Positions 17,256-27,900 of a stretch of 64,000 nt of DNA are shown here, in pieces (within the stretch, counting starts at the first letter, position 1; each line of letters begins with the position of its first letter). The notes under the pieces were generated by a model. That model did no database searches, was not told the DNA's origin, and was given only the letters and a program-made list of their open reading frames with translations. Source of the stretch: Microbulbifer sp. THAF38 (GTDB taxonomy: Bacteria > Pseudomonadota > Gammaproteobacteria > Pseudomonadales > Cellvibrionaceae); the NCBI RefSeq assembly GCF_009363535.1, contig NZ_CP045369.1, positions 942,501-1,006,500 of the forward strand, given 5' to 3'. The translations under genes and the position numbers were made by a program.

Positions 17256-18491
17256 ATGAATATAGATGTTAAAAATAATATCGTGTACAGTGAAACCATT
17301 AAACATAGATTTGGTTTTAGTCTGTCAAAACTGAGAGAGTTTTTAAAAAAAAATATATTTTTGTTAAATAAAAAAAATATATTTTCCAGAAGTTTATTTA
17401 TCATAAAAAGCTATACTTTCCTTTTTTTTGTTCTATTACCTTTACTGCTTGTTGGTACGTATTATATTTTTTGGGTTTCTGAACGCTATGTGAGCTATAC
17501 ACAAATAATAGTAAAAGATACGGCCTCTTCTCAGGTTTCTTCTTCAGCAATGGGTTTTTTAATACCAGGTATGGGTATTGATAACCAAGATGCTTTTTTA
17601 GTAGTGAATTATATCCAATCTTTAGATATGGCTCTTTATCTCGATAAAGAATTAGCATTATCAGAGTACTACCAGAGTAACACCCACGATATATTTTCTC
17701 GATTGGGAAAGGATGCAACACAAGAAGAATATTTAAAGTATTACCGAAATCATATATCTGTAAGGTACGATGAAACTACCGGAATAATCGCAATTGAAAT
17801 ACAGGCTTTTGATCCAACATTTGCGCATAAACTCGTCGAAACAATAACTTCAAAATCTGAGAGTTTTGTAAATTCAGTAAGTAATCAACTTGCTGAAAAG
17901 CAGGTGACATTTGTTGAAAATGAAGTTGAACTTGCACAGAGTAAGCTGCGGTTTACTAAGCAAGAAATTCTTGATTTCCAAAACAATAATAATGTAGTTA
18001 GCCCAGAGGAATTAACAAAAGGAATAACTAGTATTATTCAGGGGCTAGAGGCCCGCCTGGCTGAAGAGAGAGCAAAACTTACAGCAGCTAAAAGTTATTT
18101 AAATGCGAATTCATCACAGATAATATCGATGCAAGCAGAAATTGGAGCTTTGGAAAAACAAATTGAGCTTGAGAAAGTTAGATTAGTTGGCATCGGTGAT
18201 GAAAAAGGAGAGCAACGTCTTAATACTTTAGGGGCTCACTTTCAAAATTTAGAATTAGATTTACAGTTTGCAACAGATGCCTACGCAGCCTCTCTAAAGG
18301 CATTAGAAACTGCACGTATGGAAGCTTCTGGAAAGTTAAAGCACTTGATGATAGTTACTCAGCCCTCCCTTGCTGAGGAGCCTGAATATCCACACAAACT
18401 CTATAATATGATTAGTCTAATGATAATACTATTATTCTTGTATGGTATTGGAAAAATGCTGAATGCCAGTATTCGAGATCATCGGATATGA
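17256..18491 (+). CDS. kpsE: capsule export inner-membrane protein, KpsE/BexC/CtrB type (PCP-3)
   Basis: A 411-residue polysaccharide co-polymerase-type protein with one N-terminal membrane segment (about 50-72, FLFFVLLPLLLVGTYYIFWV) and one C-terminal segment (about 383-403, ISLMIILLFLYGIGKML). Between them lies a large periplasmic part with coiled-coil helices (about 210-360). SERYVSYTQIIVKD and GMGIDNQDAFLVVNYIQSLDM are typical of KpsE. It bridges KpsMT and the outer-membrane KpsD. Its stop overlaps an ATG (18488-18491, ATGA) of the next frame, suggesting coupling. Confidence 0.9.
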   Translation: MNIDVKNNIVYSETIKHRFGFSLSKLREFLKKNIFLLNKKNIFSRSLFIIKSYTFLFFVLLPLLLVGTYYIFWVSERYVSYTQIIVKDTASSQVSSSAMGFLIPGMGIDNQDAFLVVNYIQSLDMALYLDKELALSEYYQSNTHDIFSRLGKDATQEEYLKYYRNHISVRYDETTGIIAIEIQAFDPTFAHKLVETITSKSESFVNSVSNQLAEKQVTFVENEVELAQSKLRFTKQEILDFQNNNNVVSPEELTKGITSIIQGLEARLAEERAKLTAAKSYLNANSSQIISMQAEIGALEKQIELEKVRLVGIGDEKGEQRLNTLGAHFQNLELDLQFATDAYAASLKALETARMEASGKLKHLMIVTQPSLAEEPEYPHKLYNMISLMIILLFLYGIGKMLNASIRDHRI

Positions 18492-20206
18492 ATTATGCCT
18501 TGAATTGCAAAAATCTCTGCTCAAGAAATAAATTTCTATTTAAAAATATTTTAGGTGTGATTAGTACCATGAATAGTATAAAAGTAATAAAAAAAGGGGT
18601 GCATCTTTGTCTGTTGGGAATACTGGTTTTTAGTGAGGCATTTGCTTTGGAGACTCAACAGATAGATGAAATTGATTCTACCGTCCAAGCGAATAAAAAA
18701 ATAATACCAGTGTTTGGTCAATCTCTTTTTAGTGGATCTTTTAAAGATCAGCCATTTAGTGGTTTCAATCCAGATTATAGAATTACCATTGGTGATCAGA
18801 TCAATTTACAGCTTTGGGGTGCTTATAGTTTTAGTGCAACCTTGCTTGTAGATCCCAAAGGTAACATTTTTGTTCCAGAAGTTGGACCTGTACATGTTGC
18901 TGGAATCAAGAATGGTGAATTGAATGATTTTGTCCTTCGTCATGTGAAACGCGTCTTTAAGAATAATGTGCAAGCATATGCAAATCTTGAGGCCAGCCAG
19001 CCGGTTAAGGTGTTTGTAACTGGCTATGTGAATAATCCTGGCCTCTATAATGGGTTTAGCTCAGATTCAATTCTTTATTATTTGGATAGTGCTGATGGTA
19101 TAGATCCACAGAGTGGAAGTTTTGTGGATATAAAAGTGATGCGTAATGGCGAGTTAATACAGCGGATTAATTTATATAATTTTATAGTGGAAGGTGTAAT
19201 GCCTGCTCTACAACTACGAAGTGGTGATGTGATAGTGGTCGGCGCTCGTAAAGGTTCCGTTTCTGTTGAGGGAGCCGTTCAGCAGGCAGCACAGATGGAA
19301 TTTACTGGACCATATACTCAGCTTGGTGAGATGCTGCTTGTAAGTAAACCTGATCCACAGGCAAATTTTGCTCGTATAACCCAGGTCGTGGATGGCGTTC
19401 AAGAAGCAATTTATTTATCTTTGAATGAGGCAATGACTACTCAGTTATATCCTGGAGCCCATGTTGAGTTGGTTCGTGATAATGATGTGCATTCTATCTC
19501 AATACAGGTTTCTGGTGAGCTGGATGGTCCCGCAACCTACGTTTTACCATACGGTTCCACATTGGAAGATTTATTAGATAAGTTGCGATTTCGTGAAAAT
19601 GCTGATAGAAACTCTATTCAGCTTTATCGTGAAAGTGTTGCAGAGAAGCAGAGTGCAGCACTTAATAGATCTTTGGATGCGCTACAGATGGAGGTTTTAA
19701 CGCGGCAACCCAATACTGATATGGAAAAAAATGCACAAAAAGATAACGCCTTAATGATACAAAAATTTATTAAACAAGCTCGAGAAGTAAGTCCCAGGGG
19801 ACAGGTTGTAATTGCAAATAATCCTAATGCAACTGAGATGATATTAGAGGATGGGGATCAATTAGTGGTACCCTTGAAGTCGTCAACGGTATCTGTTGTG
19901 GGAGAAGTAATCTTCCCAACCTCTCTCGTGTATAACAAAAAGCTCACCTTGGATGACTATATAGAGCTGGCAGGTGGTTTTGCGAATAATGCTAATCGAG
20001 ATGAGCTAGTCATCTTACATCTTGATGGCACAATAAGTCGTATAGATGATAAAGATTTTGATAATCGACTTGGAGATCGTCTACGACCCGGCGATGAAAT
20101 TATGGTAATGCCTAAGATACGCTCAAGTGAACTACAAGTCACAAAAGATGTTACCGAAATTCTTTACCGCATCGCTGTTGGAGCAGCGGCGGTTCTTTCT
20201 TTCTAG
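18488..20206 (+). CDS. kpsD: capsule export outer-membrane/periplasmic protein, KpsD type (Poly_export/SLBB)
   Basis: A polysaccharide export protein of up to 572 residues. YRITIGDQINLQLWGAYS followed by LLVDPKGNIFVPEVGPVHVAG is the poly-export domain, and several SLBB repeats follow (VFVTGYVNNPGLY, VSVEGAVQQAAQME, IQVSGELDGPATYVLP, VSVVGEVIFPTSLVYN). The ATG at 18488 overlaps the kpsE stop. An in-frame ATG at 18569 follows AGGTG and begins a proper signal peptide (MNSIKVIKKGVHLCLLGILV, then SEAFA-LE), so 18569 is the more likely functional start. No lipobox cysteine is seen at the cleavage site, as in KpsD rather than Wza. It probably forms the channel that takes the chain to the surface. 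Confidence 0.9.
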   Translation: MNYALNCKNLCSRNKFLFKNILGVISTMNSIKVIKKGVHLCLLGILVFSEAFALETQQIDEIDSTVQANKKIIPVFGQSLFSGSFKDQPFSGFNPDYRITIGDQINLQLWGAYSFSATLLVDPKGNIFVPEVGPVHVAGIKNGELNDFVLRHVKRVFKNNVQAYANLEASQPVKVFVTGYVNNPGLYNGFSSDSILYYLDSADGIDPQSGSFVDIKVMRNGELIQRINLYNFIVEGVMPALQLRSGDVIVVGARKGSVSVEGAVQQAAQMEFTGPYTQLGEMLLVSKPDPQANFARITQVVDGVQEAIYLSLNEAMTTQLYPGAHVELVRDNDVHSISIQVSGELDGPATYVLPYGSTLEDLLDKLRFRENADRNSIQLYRESVAEKQSAALNRSLDALQMEVLTRQPNTDMEKNAQKDNALMIQKFIKQAREVSPRGQVVIANNPNATEMILEDGDQLVVPLKSSTVSVVGEVIFPTSLVYNKKLTLDDYIELAGGFANNANRDELVILHLDGTISRIDDKDFDNRLGDRLRPGDEIMVMPKIRSSELQVTKDVTEILYRIAVGAAAVLSF

Positions 20207-20353
20207 AAATTTGAAAGATATCAATATAAGGCGTTCTATATATCTAATATTATTAGGATTAATATTTGTGATAGTTGAAAGGATATTTAGTTTGTTGATT
20301 AATACCTGATCTTTATAGCAACTCACTAAAACCTAAATCTAATAGGAGGAATT

Positions 20354-21268
20354 GTGAGTACGACTGATACTGAGCGTAGAGGTATTATATTAGCAGGTGG
20401 AACTGGCTCGCGACTGTATCCACTGACAAAGGGTGTGTGCAAACAATTGATGCCAGTATACGATAAACCAATGATTTATTACCCGCTAACAACATTAATG
20501 TTAGCAGGAATTCGAGAAATTCTGATTATTACTACTCCACAGGATCAGTACTTATTCCAAGCGTTAATGGGAGATGGCTCGCAGTGGGGATTAAACTTAA
20601 ATTTCGCAGTACAGTCATCCCCGAAAGGAATTGCTGAGGCATTTATTATCGGGCGTAGTCATATTGAAAATCATCCTAGCGCTTTGATTTTGGGTGATAA
20701 TATCTTCTATGCACACCAATTTAGTGATCTATTAAACAGAGCTAACGCAAGATATCAAGGAACTACGATATTTGGTTACCGAGTTGCTGACCCCAGTGCA
20801 TATGGTGTAGCTGAATTAAACAAAAATGGAAAAGTCATCAGTGTTGAAGAAAAACCAGTAGAACCTAAATCAAATTATGCAATCACTGGTTTGTACTTAT
20901 ACGATGATCAAGTCTGTGAGCTAGTTAGAGAAATTAAGCCAAGCAGTCGTGGGGAGCTAGAAATTACTGACCTAAACAAAATTTATCTTGATCGTGGCGA
21001 GCTAAATATTGAATTAATGGGGCGCGGGTCTGCATGGCTAGATACCGGTACTCATGATAACTTGCTTGCAGCCGCACATTTTGTACAAACTATTGAACGC
21101 CGACAAGGGCTTAAAATTGCATGCCCAGAAGAAGTAGCTTTCCGTAAGGGATTTATTTCTGCTGATCAACTTAAGAGTCAAGCTAGGCTATTAATGAAGA
21201 GTGGTTACGGCGAGTATTTGATGAGGCTGCTGGATGAATCTTTGAGAGATCATGCATTTGGTCGTTAA
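20354..21268 (+). CDS. rfbA: glucose-1-phosphate thymidylyltransferase
   Basis: RfbA makes dTDP-glucose from dTTP and glucose-1-phosphate. RRGIILAGGTGSRLYPLTKG is the G-G-x-G-x-R-L nucleotide loop. KQLMPVYDKPMIYYPL, LGDNIFYAHQF, VEEKPVEPKSNYAITGLYLY and RGSAWLDTGTHDNL are all standard. Length 304 is slightly long because of the C-terminal tail. The start is GTG 20354, placed by a strong AGGAGG at 20344-20349. It is the enzyme upstream of RfbB (left edge of the window); the two are about 20 kb apart with the exporter between them. About 690 bases without a gene follow. Confidence 0.95.
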   Translation: MSTTDTERRGIILAGGTGSRLYPLTKGVCKQLMPVYDKPMIYYPLTTLMLAGIREILIITTPQDQYLFQALMGDGSQWGLNLNFAVQSSPKGIAEAFIIGRSHIENHPSALILGDNIFYAHQFSDLLNRANARYQGTTIFGYRVADPSAYGVAELNKNGKVISVEEKPVEPKSNYAITGLYLYDDQVCELVREIKPSSRGELEITDLNKIYLDRGELNIELMGRGSAWLDTGTHDNLLAAAHFVQTIERRQGLKIACPEEVAFRKGFISADQLKSQARLLMKSGYGEYLMRLLDESLRDHAFGR

Positions 21269-21957
21269 AGACTAGATTACATAGTAAAACTGAAATTATT
21301 CACATAGAAGATATTATATAAGAGAGTTGACTGGATGTTTTCTAAGGCAAAGAGAAAATTGATATATTAAATTACTTTTAGTAACTTTAGTCTAAGTATT
21401 TCATTTTCCGAGCTTGGCTAAAAGTTTTAAATCAACGTTTGCCCCGGAATACTTTAGGCTTAATATATAAAATTAATGAAATGCAAAAAAATGGCACGTT
21501 TTTAATTGGACATTAAGCGTTCAAACTGATCTACTAAAGAGTCACACATCGGCAAAGAAACATCAAATATATACGTTGCACTAGGACTTTTGATTTGTAT
21601 CTAGAATGTAGATGATAAATCAATAAATAACAGCATTAAATGATACAATGAAAATGCTATAAAAATATGGTTGTCTATACCGTAATTTCATAGAAAACAA
21701 AAGTTTTACTGTTAAATCAATTCAAGATTAATATTAGATGTCTACACATGCTGCCATAGATGATTAGTATAAAGGGTGTTGGCCTTGTAGAAAAATGATT
21801 TGCTGTATATTTATCAAGAGGTTTTATCAAAGGTTATTGCATTGTTCACTGTAATAATTTTGAAATGTGCTTTTGCCAGGTTAATTTATGATGGGCTTAA
21901 TAAGCCTTAATCGAATTTAGTTCTCATTTTCTATCAATAATTCTTGGTATTAATATA
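21269..21957. other. non-coding stretch
   Basis: About 690 strongly AT-rich bases with no credible gene on either strand, no recognisable transposase trace and no clear terminator after rfbA. It is a likely site of past recombination between the export block and the next block. Confidence 0.45.
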
Positions 21958-22425
21958 ATGGATGAGAAGTATCAAGTTCAGTTACTGAAGGAATCACCGC
22001 TCTTTGATGCTGATTGGTATAGATCTCAGCATTCTGACGTAGTAGGTATTAAGCTTACACCTGAACAACATTATCTTCGGTATGGTTGGCGAATGGGAAG
22101 AAGCCCCTCGGCATTATTTTGTGGTGTTAGTTACCTAGAAAAATATCCTGATGTAGTTCAAAGTAACGAAAATCCTCTCGTTCACTATTTACGTTTTGGC
22201 AGACGTGAAGGTAGAGAAATCAAGTCAGTCAAACAAATTAGAAATAATATAAAAAAAGATATAGGTGTGGATTTAGGGAAACTGTTTTCACCTGACAGTG
22301 AAGAAGCACAATTTGAATTAAATATCCCCTTGATTAATCAACTAAAAGAAACTCAACATCTTCTTGAAAAATATGTTCGGCGTTGTCATGAACTAGAATA
22401 TCAAATTATAGATGAGAAGTTATAA
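21958..22425 (+). CDS. small protein with two WYL/YPDV-EGR repeats
   Basis: A 155-residue protein made mostly of two copies of a roughly 35-residue motif. The first is FDADWYRSQHSDV ... HYLRYGWRMGRSP (about 18-51). The second is FCGVSYLEKYPDV ... HYLRFGRREGREI. The C-terminal 50 residues are helical and charged, ending NQLKETQHLLEKYVRRCHEL, a possible short coiled coil. The same motif ends the 1504-residue protein (36352) and occurs three times in the GT2/GT4 fusion (40882). Elsewhere it is known as an appendage on polysaccharide glycosyltransferases, with no function that I know to be proven. Here it stands alone, so a docking or adaptor role is inferred. It is 27 bases upstream of wecB. Confidence 0.75.
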   Translation: MDEKYQVQLLKESPLFDADWYRSQHSDVVGIKLTPEQHYLRYGWRMGRSPSALFCGVSYLEKYPDVVQSNENPLVHYLRFGRREGREIKSVKQIRNNIKKDIGVDLGKLFSPDSEEAQFELNIPLINQLKETQHLLEKYVRRCHELEYQIIDEKL

Positions 22426-22452
22426 GTTTTCTTTATGTAAAGGAATACGTAA

Positions 22453-23577
22453 ATGAAAGTACTTATTGTATTTGGGACACGACCTGAAGCCATAAAAATG
22501 GCTCCGCTGGCTTTGAAGCTTAATAGTGATGCTAGATTTAATGTGAAGGTATGTGTTACAGCACAACACAGGGAAATGTTAGATCAGGTACTAAATCTAT
22601 TTGAATTGAGTCCTGATTATGATCTAAATCTGATGAGACCTGGACAAGATCTGACAGATTTAAGTACAGATATCTTGAAGGGTATGCGTAAGATATTGGA
22701 AGTAGCAAAGCCAGATATTGTGCTGGTACATGGTGATACTACAACAACTTTTGCAACTACTTTATCTGCTTATTACCAACAAATTCCTGTCGGGCATGTA
22801 GAAGCAGGATTACGCACAGGTAATTTATATTCCCCCTGGCCAGAAGAAGCAAATCGAAGACTTACTGGATCTCTAGCAGCTCTTCATTTTTCTCCAACAG
22901 AAACATCGAAGAAAAATTTGCTAAATGAAGGGATTAGTAAAGATAAAATATTTGTGACCGGTAATACGGTAATTGACGCACTAATGCAGATTGTAAATAA
23001 ACTTGATACAGATCAATCGGCTTTTAATAAAATACATGAAAAACTGAAATTTATTGATGAAAATAGAAAGATAATTTTAGTAACCGGACATAGGCGAGAA
23101 AGCTTTGGTGGAGGATTTGAACGTATATGCCAAGCATTAGCATTAACAGCAAATACACATCCTAATTGTCAAATAATATATCCGGTTCATCTGAACCCTA
23201 ACGTGCGTGAGCCTGTTAATCGGTTATTAAAAAACATTAGGAATATATGCTTAATTGACCCTTTGGAATACCTGCCATTTGTTTATCTCATGAATAAATC
23301 GAATATTATTCTGACCGATTCTGGTGGTATTCAAGAAGAAGCTCCTTCATTGGGTAAGCCAGTACTTGTGATGAGGAACACCACTGAGCGTCCTGAAGCT
23401 GTTGAAGCTGGAACTGTAAAACTGGTCGGAACCAAGATTGATACAATTACTAAAGAAATCACAACACTACTTACTGATAGTGCAGAATATAAAAAAATGA
23501 GTTTTTCCCACAATCCATATGGTGATGGTGAGGCATCTAACAGAATTCTGAAAGCATTAGTCGATTACCAGAAATAA
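22453..23577 (+). CDS. wecB: UDP-N-acetylglucosamine 2-epimerase (non-hydrolysing)
   Basis: WecB converts UDP-GlcNAc to UDP-ManNAc. The 374-residue protein starts [19 protein letters not shown] and has [55 protein letters not shown] and [19 protein letters not shown], then TERPEA. All are diagnostic, including the catalytic Asp, Glu and His set. It is directly followed by wecC, giving a two-step route to UDP-ManNAcA. The product may go into the capsule as ManNAc, as its uronic acid, or both. The aaggaat just ahead of the ATG serves as ribosome site. Confidence 0.95.
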   Translation: MKVLIVFGTRPEAIKMAPLALKLNSDARFNVKVCVTAQHREMLDQVLNLFELSPDYDLNLMRPGQDLTDLSTDILKGMRKILEVAKPDIVLVHGDTTTTFATTLSAYYQQIPVGHVEAGLRTGNLYSPWPEEANRRLTGSLAALHFSPTETSKKNLLNEGISKDKIFVTGNTVIDALMQIVNKLDTDQSAFNKIHEKLKFIDENRKIILVTGHRRESFGGGFERICQALALTANTHPNCQIIYPVHLNPNVREPVNRLLKNIRNICLIDPLEYLPFVYLMNKSNIILTDSGGIQEEAPSLGKPVLVMRNTTERPEAVEAGTVKLVGTKIDTITKEITTLLTDSAEYKKMSFSHNPYGDGEASNRILKALVDYQK

Positions 23578-23650
23578 ATAAACATAGAGTGAGAGAAAAA
23601 GATTTGAGACTTTTTACAGGTTAGTGATAAGTATTTATATAAGGATATTT

Positions 23651-24931
23651 ATGAAATTCGAAACTATTTCAATCATTGGGTTGGGTTATATTGGGTTGCC
23701 AACAGCTGCAGTAATCGCTTCAAGACGCAAGAAAGTAATCGGTGTAGATGTAAACCAGTATGCAGTGGATACCATCAATAGTGGTCATATCCATATTGTT
23801 GAGCCTGAATTAGATATGATTGTACATGCAGCAGTGACAGAAGGATATTTACAAGCTAAGAATAAGCCGCAACCAGCAGATGCATTTATGATTGCAGTCC
23901 CAACCCCCTTTATATCGGATAAAGAAAGCAGACATCATAAGGCAGACCTTAGTTATATTCATGCGGCTTCTAAAGCTTTGGCTCCAGTGTTAAAAGCTGG
24001 TGATCTAGTAGTACTTGAGTCTACTTCTCCTGTGGGAACTACAGAGAAAATGTCTGCATGGCTTGCAGATGCCCGTCCCGACTTAACCTTCCCTCAGACA
24101 CATGGGGAGGATTCGGACATCCGAATAGCCCACTGTCCAGAACGTGTACTACCAGGATATGTGGTTCGAGAGCTAGTGGAAAATGATCGTGTAATCGGTG
24201 GTATGACAAAAAAATGTTCTGAATCGGCAAAGGCGCTATACCAAATTTTTGTGGAGGGTGAATGCTTTGTAACCTCGGCAAGAACGGCTGAAATGACTAA
24301 GCTTACCGAGAATAGTTTTCGGGATGTGAATATTGCTTTTGCAAACGAATTATCAATAATCTGCCAGAAGTTAGATATAAATGTCTGGGAGTTAATTTCC
24401 CTTTCAAATCGTCATCCAAGGGTAAGTATTCTTCAGCCTGGAGCTGGGGTTGGTGGTCATTGTATTGCGGTGGACCCATGGTTTATTGTGGATTCCTGCC
24501 CTAAGGAGACACGATTGATAAGGGCTGCGCGTGAGGTAAATGATCATAAACCCAAGTGGGTGTTACATCAGGTTAATAATTCTATAGAGCGGATACTAGG
24601 GGAAAACCCTGGATATACTAGTCGTGATATTACTGTTGCTTGCTTGGGGATTTCTTTTAAGCCTAATATTGATGACCTTAGGGAAAGCCCTGCGCTGAAT
24701 ATAGCAAACGCCATTGTGGATTTTGGGTGCCAGGTACAGATTGTGGAACCTAATGTAAAATCCCTACCTAAAGCTCTGAACCATTCTAATGTTGATCTAG
24801 TCCCTATAAATCTATCATTAGATAAAGCAGATATAGTTTGTATTCTGGTCAAGCATGACGAATTTTTTGAACAAACAAATATTCTAGCCAACAAACAAAA
24901 TGTTATCGATGCTGTAGGACTTCTAAGTTGA
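23651..24931 (+). CDS. wecC: UDP-N-acetyl-D-mannosamine dehydrogenase
   Basis: WecC oxidises UDP-ManNAc twice with NAD to UDP-ManNAcA. The N-terminus FETISIIGLGYIGLPTAAVI is the NAD-binding fold. Then come LESTSPVGTTEKM, CPERVLPG, the AEMTKLTENSFRDVNIAFANEL helix region, and the catalytic cysteine in GAGVGGHCIAVDPWF. LGISFKPNIDDLRESPA marks the UDP-binding domain. The frame opens further upstream at 23624, but ATG 23651 has AAGGA at good spacing and starts at the conserved fold, so it is chosen. It is the only nucleotide-sugar dehydrogenase seen, so the acidic sugar of this capsule is probably a HexNAcA. Confidence 0.94.
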   Translation: MKFETISIIGLGYIGLPTAAVIASRRKKVIGVDVNQYAVDTINSGHIHIVEPELDMIVHAAVTEGYLQAKNKPQPADAFMIAVPTPFISDKESRHHKADLSYIHAASKALAPVLKAGDLVVLESTSPVGTTEKMSAWLADARPDLTFPQTHGEDSDIRIAHCPERVLPGYVVRELVENDRVIGGMTKKCSESAKALYQIFVEGECFVTSARTAEMTKLTENSFRDVNIAFANELSIICQKLDINVWELISLSNRHPRVSILQPGAGVGGHCIAVDPWFIVDSCPKETRLIRAAREVNDHKPKWVLHQVNNSIERILGENPGYTSRDITVACLGISFKPNIDDLRESPALNIANAIVDFGCQVQIVEPNVKSLPKALNHSNVDLVPINLSLDKADIVCILVKHDEFFEQTNILANKQNVIDAVGLLS

Positions 24932-24990
24932 CTCCAGGGTAGACGAATTTACTACATTTATCATTTTTTTAACCGTGGGCAGAATTTGAT

Positions 24991-27900
24991 ATGGATGTAT
25001 TGTTAAAGCATGTTGAAGATCTTATCGATTATTCAATAAATGAGACGTATATCCCAGTACATGAAAGGATAGCCTACATGGTTAGTCATGGTCAAAGCTA
25101 TGCGAGTAATGGGTATTCAGTTAGAACACAAGTTATCGCCAAAGCATTAAATGATAACGGTTTGGAAACATTATGTTTTGTTAGGCCAGGTAGGCCTTGG
25201 GAGCTGGGTGTAAAAAAAGGTTCAATACCGCCAGAAAAAGTAGTTAGCGGTGTTAGGTATATCCATAGCCGGTGGCAAAATGACCTATCTCCCATTGAAG
25301 AAAGAAGTCACCTAGAAGCTTGTGTGGCTCGTTTTATGGATTTATTTAAAATATATAGACCTTCGGCTGTATTGGCTGCTTCTGATTATATCATTGGGTT
25401 ACCAGCATGGATTGCAGCTAAACGTCTAGGGTTACCATTTTATAATGAGGTTAGGGGCTTCTGGGAACTTTCTAAAGCTACAAGGAAAGCAGGCTATCAT
25501 AATTCTCTAGATTTCAAAACAGAAATTGAGCGCAATACCTATGTAGGAATGCAGGCATTAAAGGTATTTACGCTCAGTGAGAGAATGAAAGTAGAGCTGG
25601 TTTCCCGAGGATTAGATCCACATAAAATATCAATCATACCTAATGGAATTGGTGAGCAACCAAAGACGATGGGTATGGATTCAAATTTTAGGGAGAGATT
25701 GGGCATAAATTTGAATGATAAAGTAGTGGGTTATATTGGTAGCTTCGCCCCTCATGAAGGGCTAGATACTCTTATTGATGCCTGTACTAAGTTGAATGAG
25801 CTGGGCAAGAGGTTTAAATTGTTACTAGTAGGAGATTACCAGCCATTAAATGAAGCGATATGCTCACAGAAGAAAATAGCTAATGAGCCTTGGCTTATAC
25901 AAACCGGTCGAGTACCGCATGAGGAGATTGCTAAATATTACTCATTGATTGATACAGTGGTAATTCCGCGAAAAAAATTACCGGTATGCGAATTAGTTTC
26001 GCCAATAAAATTAGCTGAAGCCATGTCTTATGGTAAGAGAATAGTTGTTTCAGATGTTGCTCCTCTGCTAGAAATTTCAAAGAAGAATGAAGAAATTATT
26101 GTGTTTGAAGCAGGGAATTCTAAGAGCTTAATGAGCTGTATCTTACGATCTCTGAACACTTCTTCTATCAATACTTATAAATTTCCAACAATGAAGGAGT
26201 ATGTAAGAGTACTAATTGATGAGTTACGAAATGAATATATAAATCCACCTTTGCCCAAAGGTTACTTAGATAAAGCAACAAAACCGATAAATACCCAAAG
26301 TCTTATAAAACAAAATAATTGCATTGAAGAATTGGTTACTGAATCATGTGATTCTGATGTAAGGATTAACCAAACAGCTTATATAGACAACAATAAAGTT
26401 AATTATTCAGATAAGCAAGTGTCACAATCTGACATTGTTAAGTATAAAATACTAAATCATGAAATTAATTTTGAACCAAAAAAATATGAATTGAATTCTT
26501 CTGATAAACTGCTACTTTTAAAGGAACAAAAATTTAAGCTGAAAAATAATTGTAAAAAGAATATAGCTGAAATAAAAATTAATGTTTCTGGATCGGTTTT
26601 AGAATTATCGGCTGCAGTTTTTTATCGACTAAAAAGCAATCAGACGACCAGGAAGGCAGTAGTATTACTTGACTTCATAGATAAATCAGGGAGTAAGATA
26701 AGCAATATTCCAGGGCTAGGAGTTTCTGCTGCATTCAATCAACATTTTCGTTATTTGAACTCTAATAATAAAACATCCCCTGATGAATTTAAAGATATAG
26801 TAAAATTAAAAATTCCTGATAGTGTGGAAAAAATCTCTATCGACCTTTCCAGTCTGGGTCTCAAGCCTGATGAGTATATAGATATAAGAATTCATGGACG
26901 TTGTTACATTAAAAAGGGTAAAGAAAAGGAAAAATTAGATTTAGTCCGACATCAGCGTTTGCCTCCTGCTATTGTATCCGACCCTTTTCGAAAGCGCTCT
27001 ATTTCTGACTTAATAGTTGCATGTGTACTTGATGAATTTTCAGCTGAATGTCTCTCCCATGAAGTTAAGCTGATTGCCCTGACACAGGAGCATTGGCAGA
27101 CCCAATTGGAGTCAAACCCTCCTGATTTTCTTTTGATCGAAAGCTGCTGGAAGGGAAATGATGGAAATTGGGGAACAATTACAAAAGGTAGTGGTGGTGG
27201 AAAAAAATTAAGTGGTTTACTAAGACATTGTAATAAAAAAGGTATTCCCACTGTATTCTGGAATAAGGAAGACCCTCCACACTATGATAAATTTGGGCCT
27301 ATAGCGAAATTCTTTGATTTAGTTCTCACCACAGATGTAAACATGGTGCCATATTACAAAAGAGATTATGGAATTGATGCCTTTCCTTTATCATTCGCTG
27401 CGCAGCCAAAAATCCATAACCCAATCCCATATATTAATCGACTAGAAAAAGCGGTATTTGCTGGTTCCTATTACAGCGATAAACCCAAACGATGTGAAGA
27501 CTTCAATCATATTCTTGAACAGCTTGAAAAAGCGAGCATCGATTACGATATTTATGATCGTAATTATAATAAAAATATAGAAAAATTTACTTTCCCAAAA
27601 AAATACAAAAAAAATATTCTAGGAAACCTCATACCTTCAGAGGTATGGAAAGCACATAAAGGCTATAAGTATCAAGTAAATATGAATTCAGTCCAGGACT
27701 CTGAAACCATGTTTGCTCGTCGTGTATATGAATCACTAGCATCTGGAACGCCGGTAATCAGTAATTCTTCTATTGGCGTAGAAAAATTATTTGGTGATGT
27801 AGTTATTTTATCAAATGGTAGGCAATCCATAGTAAACCAGCTGAAAGATCTGGAAGAATCACCTGCAGATTATCGTGATTTAGCGCGCCGCGGAGTTAGA

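Noticed and set aside
20127..20309. A 60-codon + frame crossing the end of kpsD with a hydrophobic tail
   Set aside because: Most of it overlaps the well-supported kpsD frame, and the hydrophobic end falls in AT-rich DNA that codes for such residues by chance.
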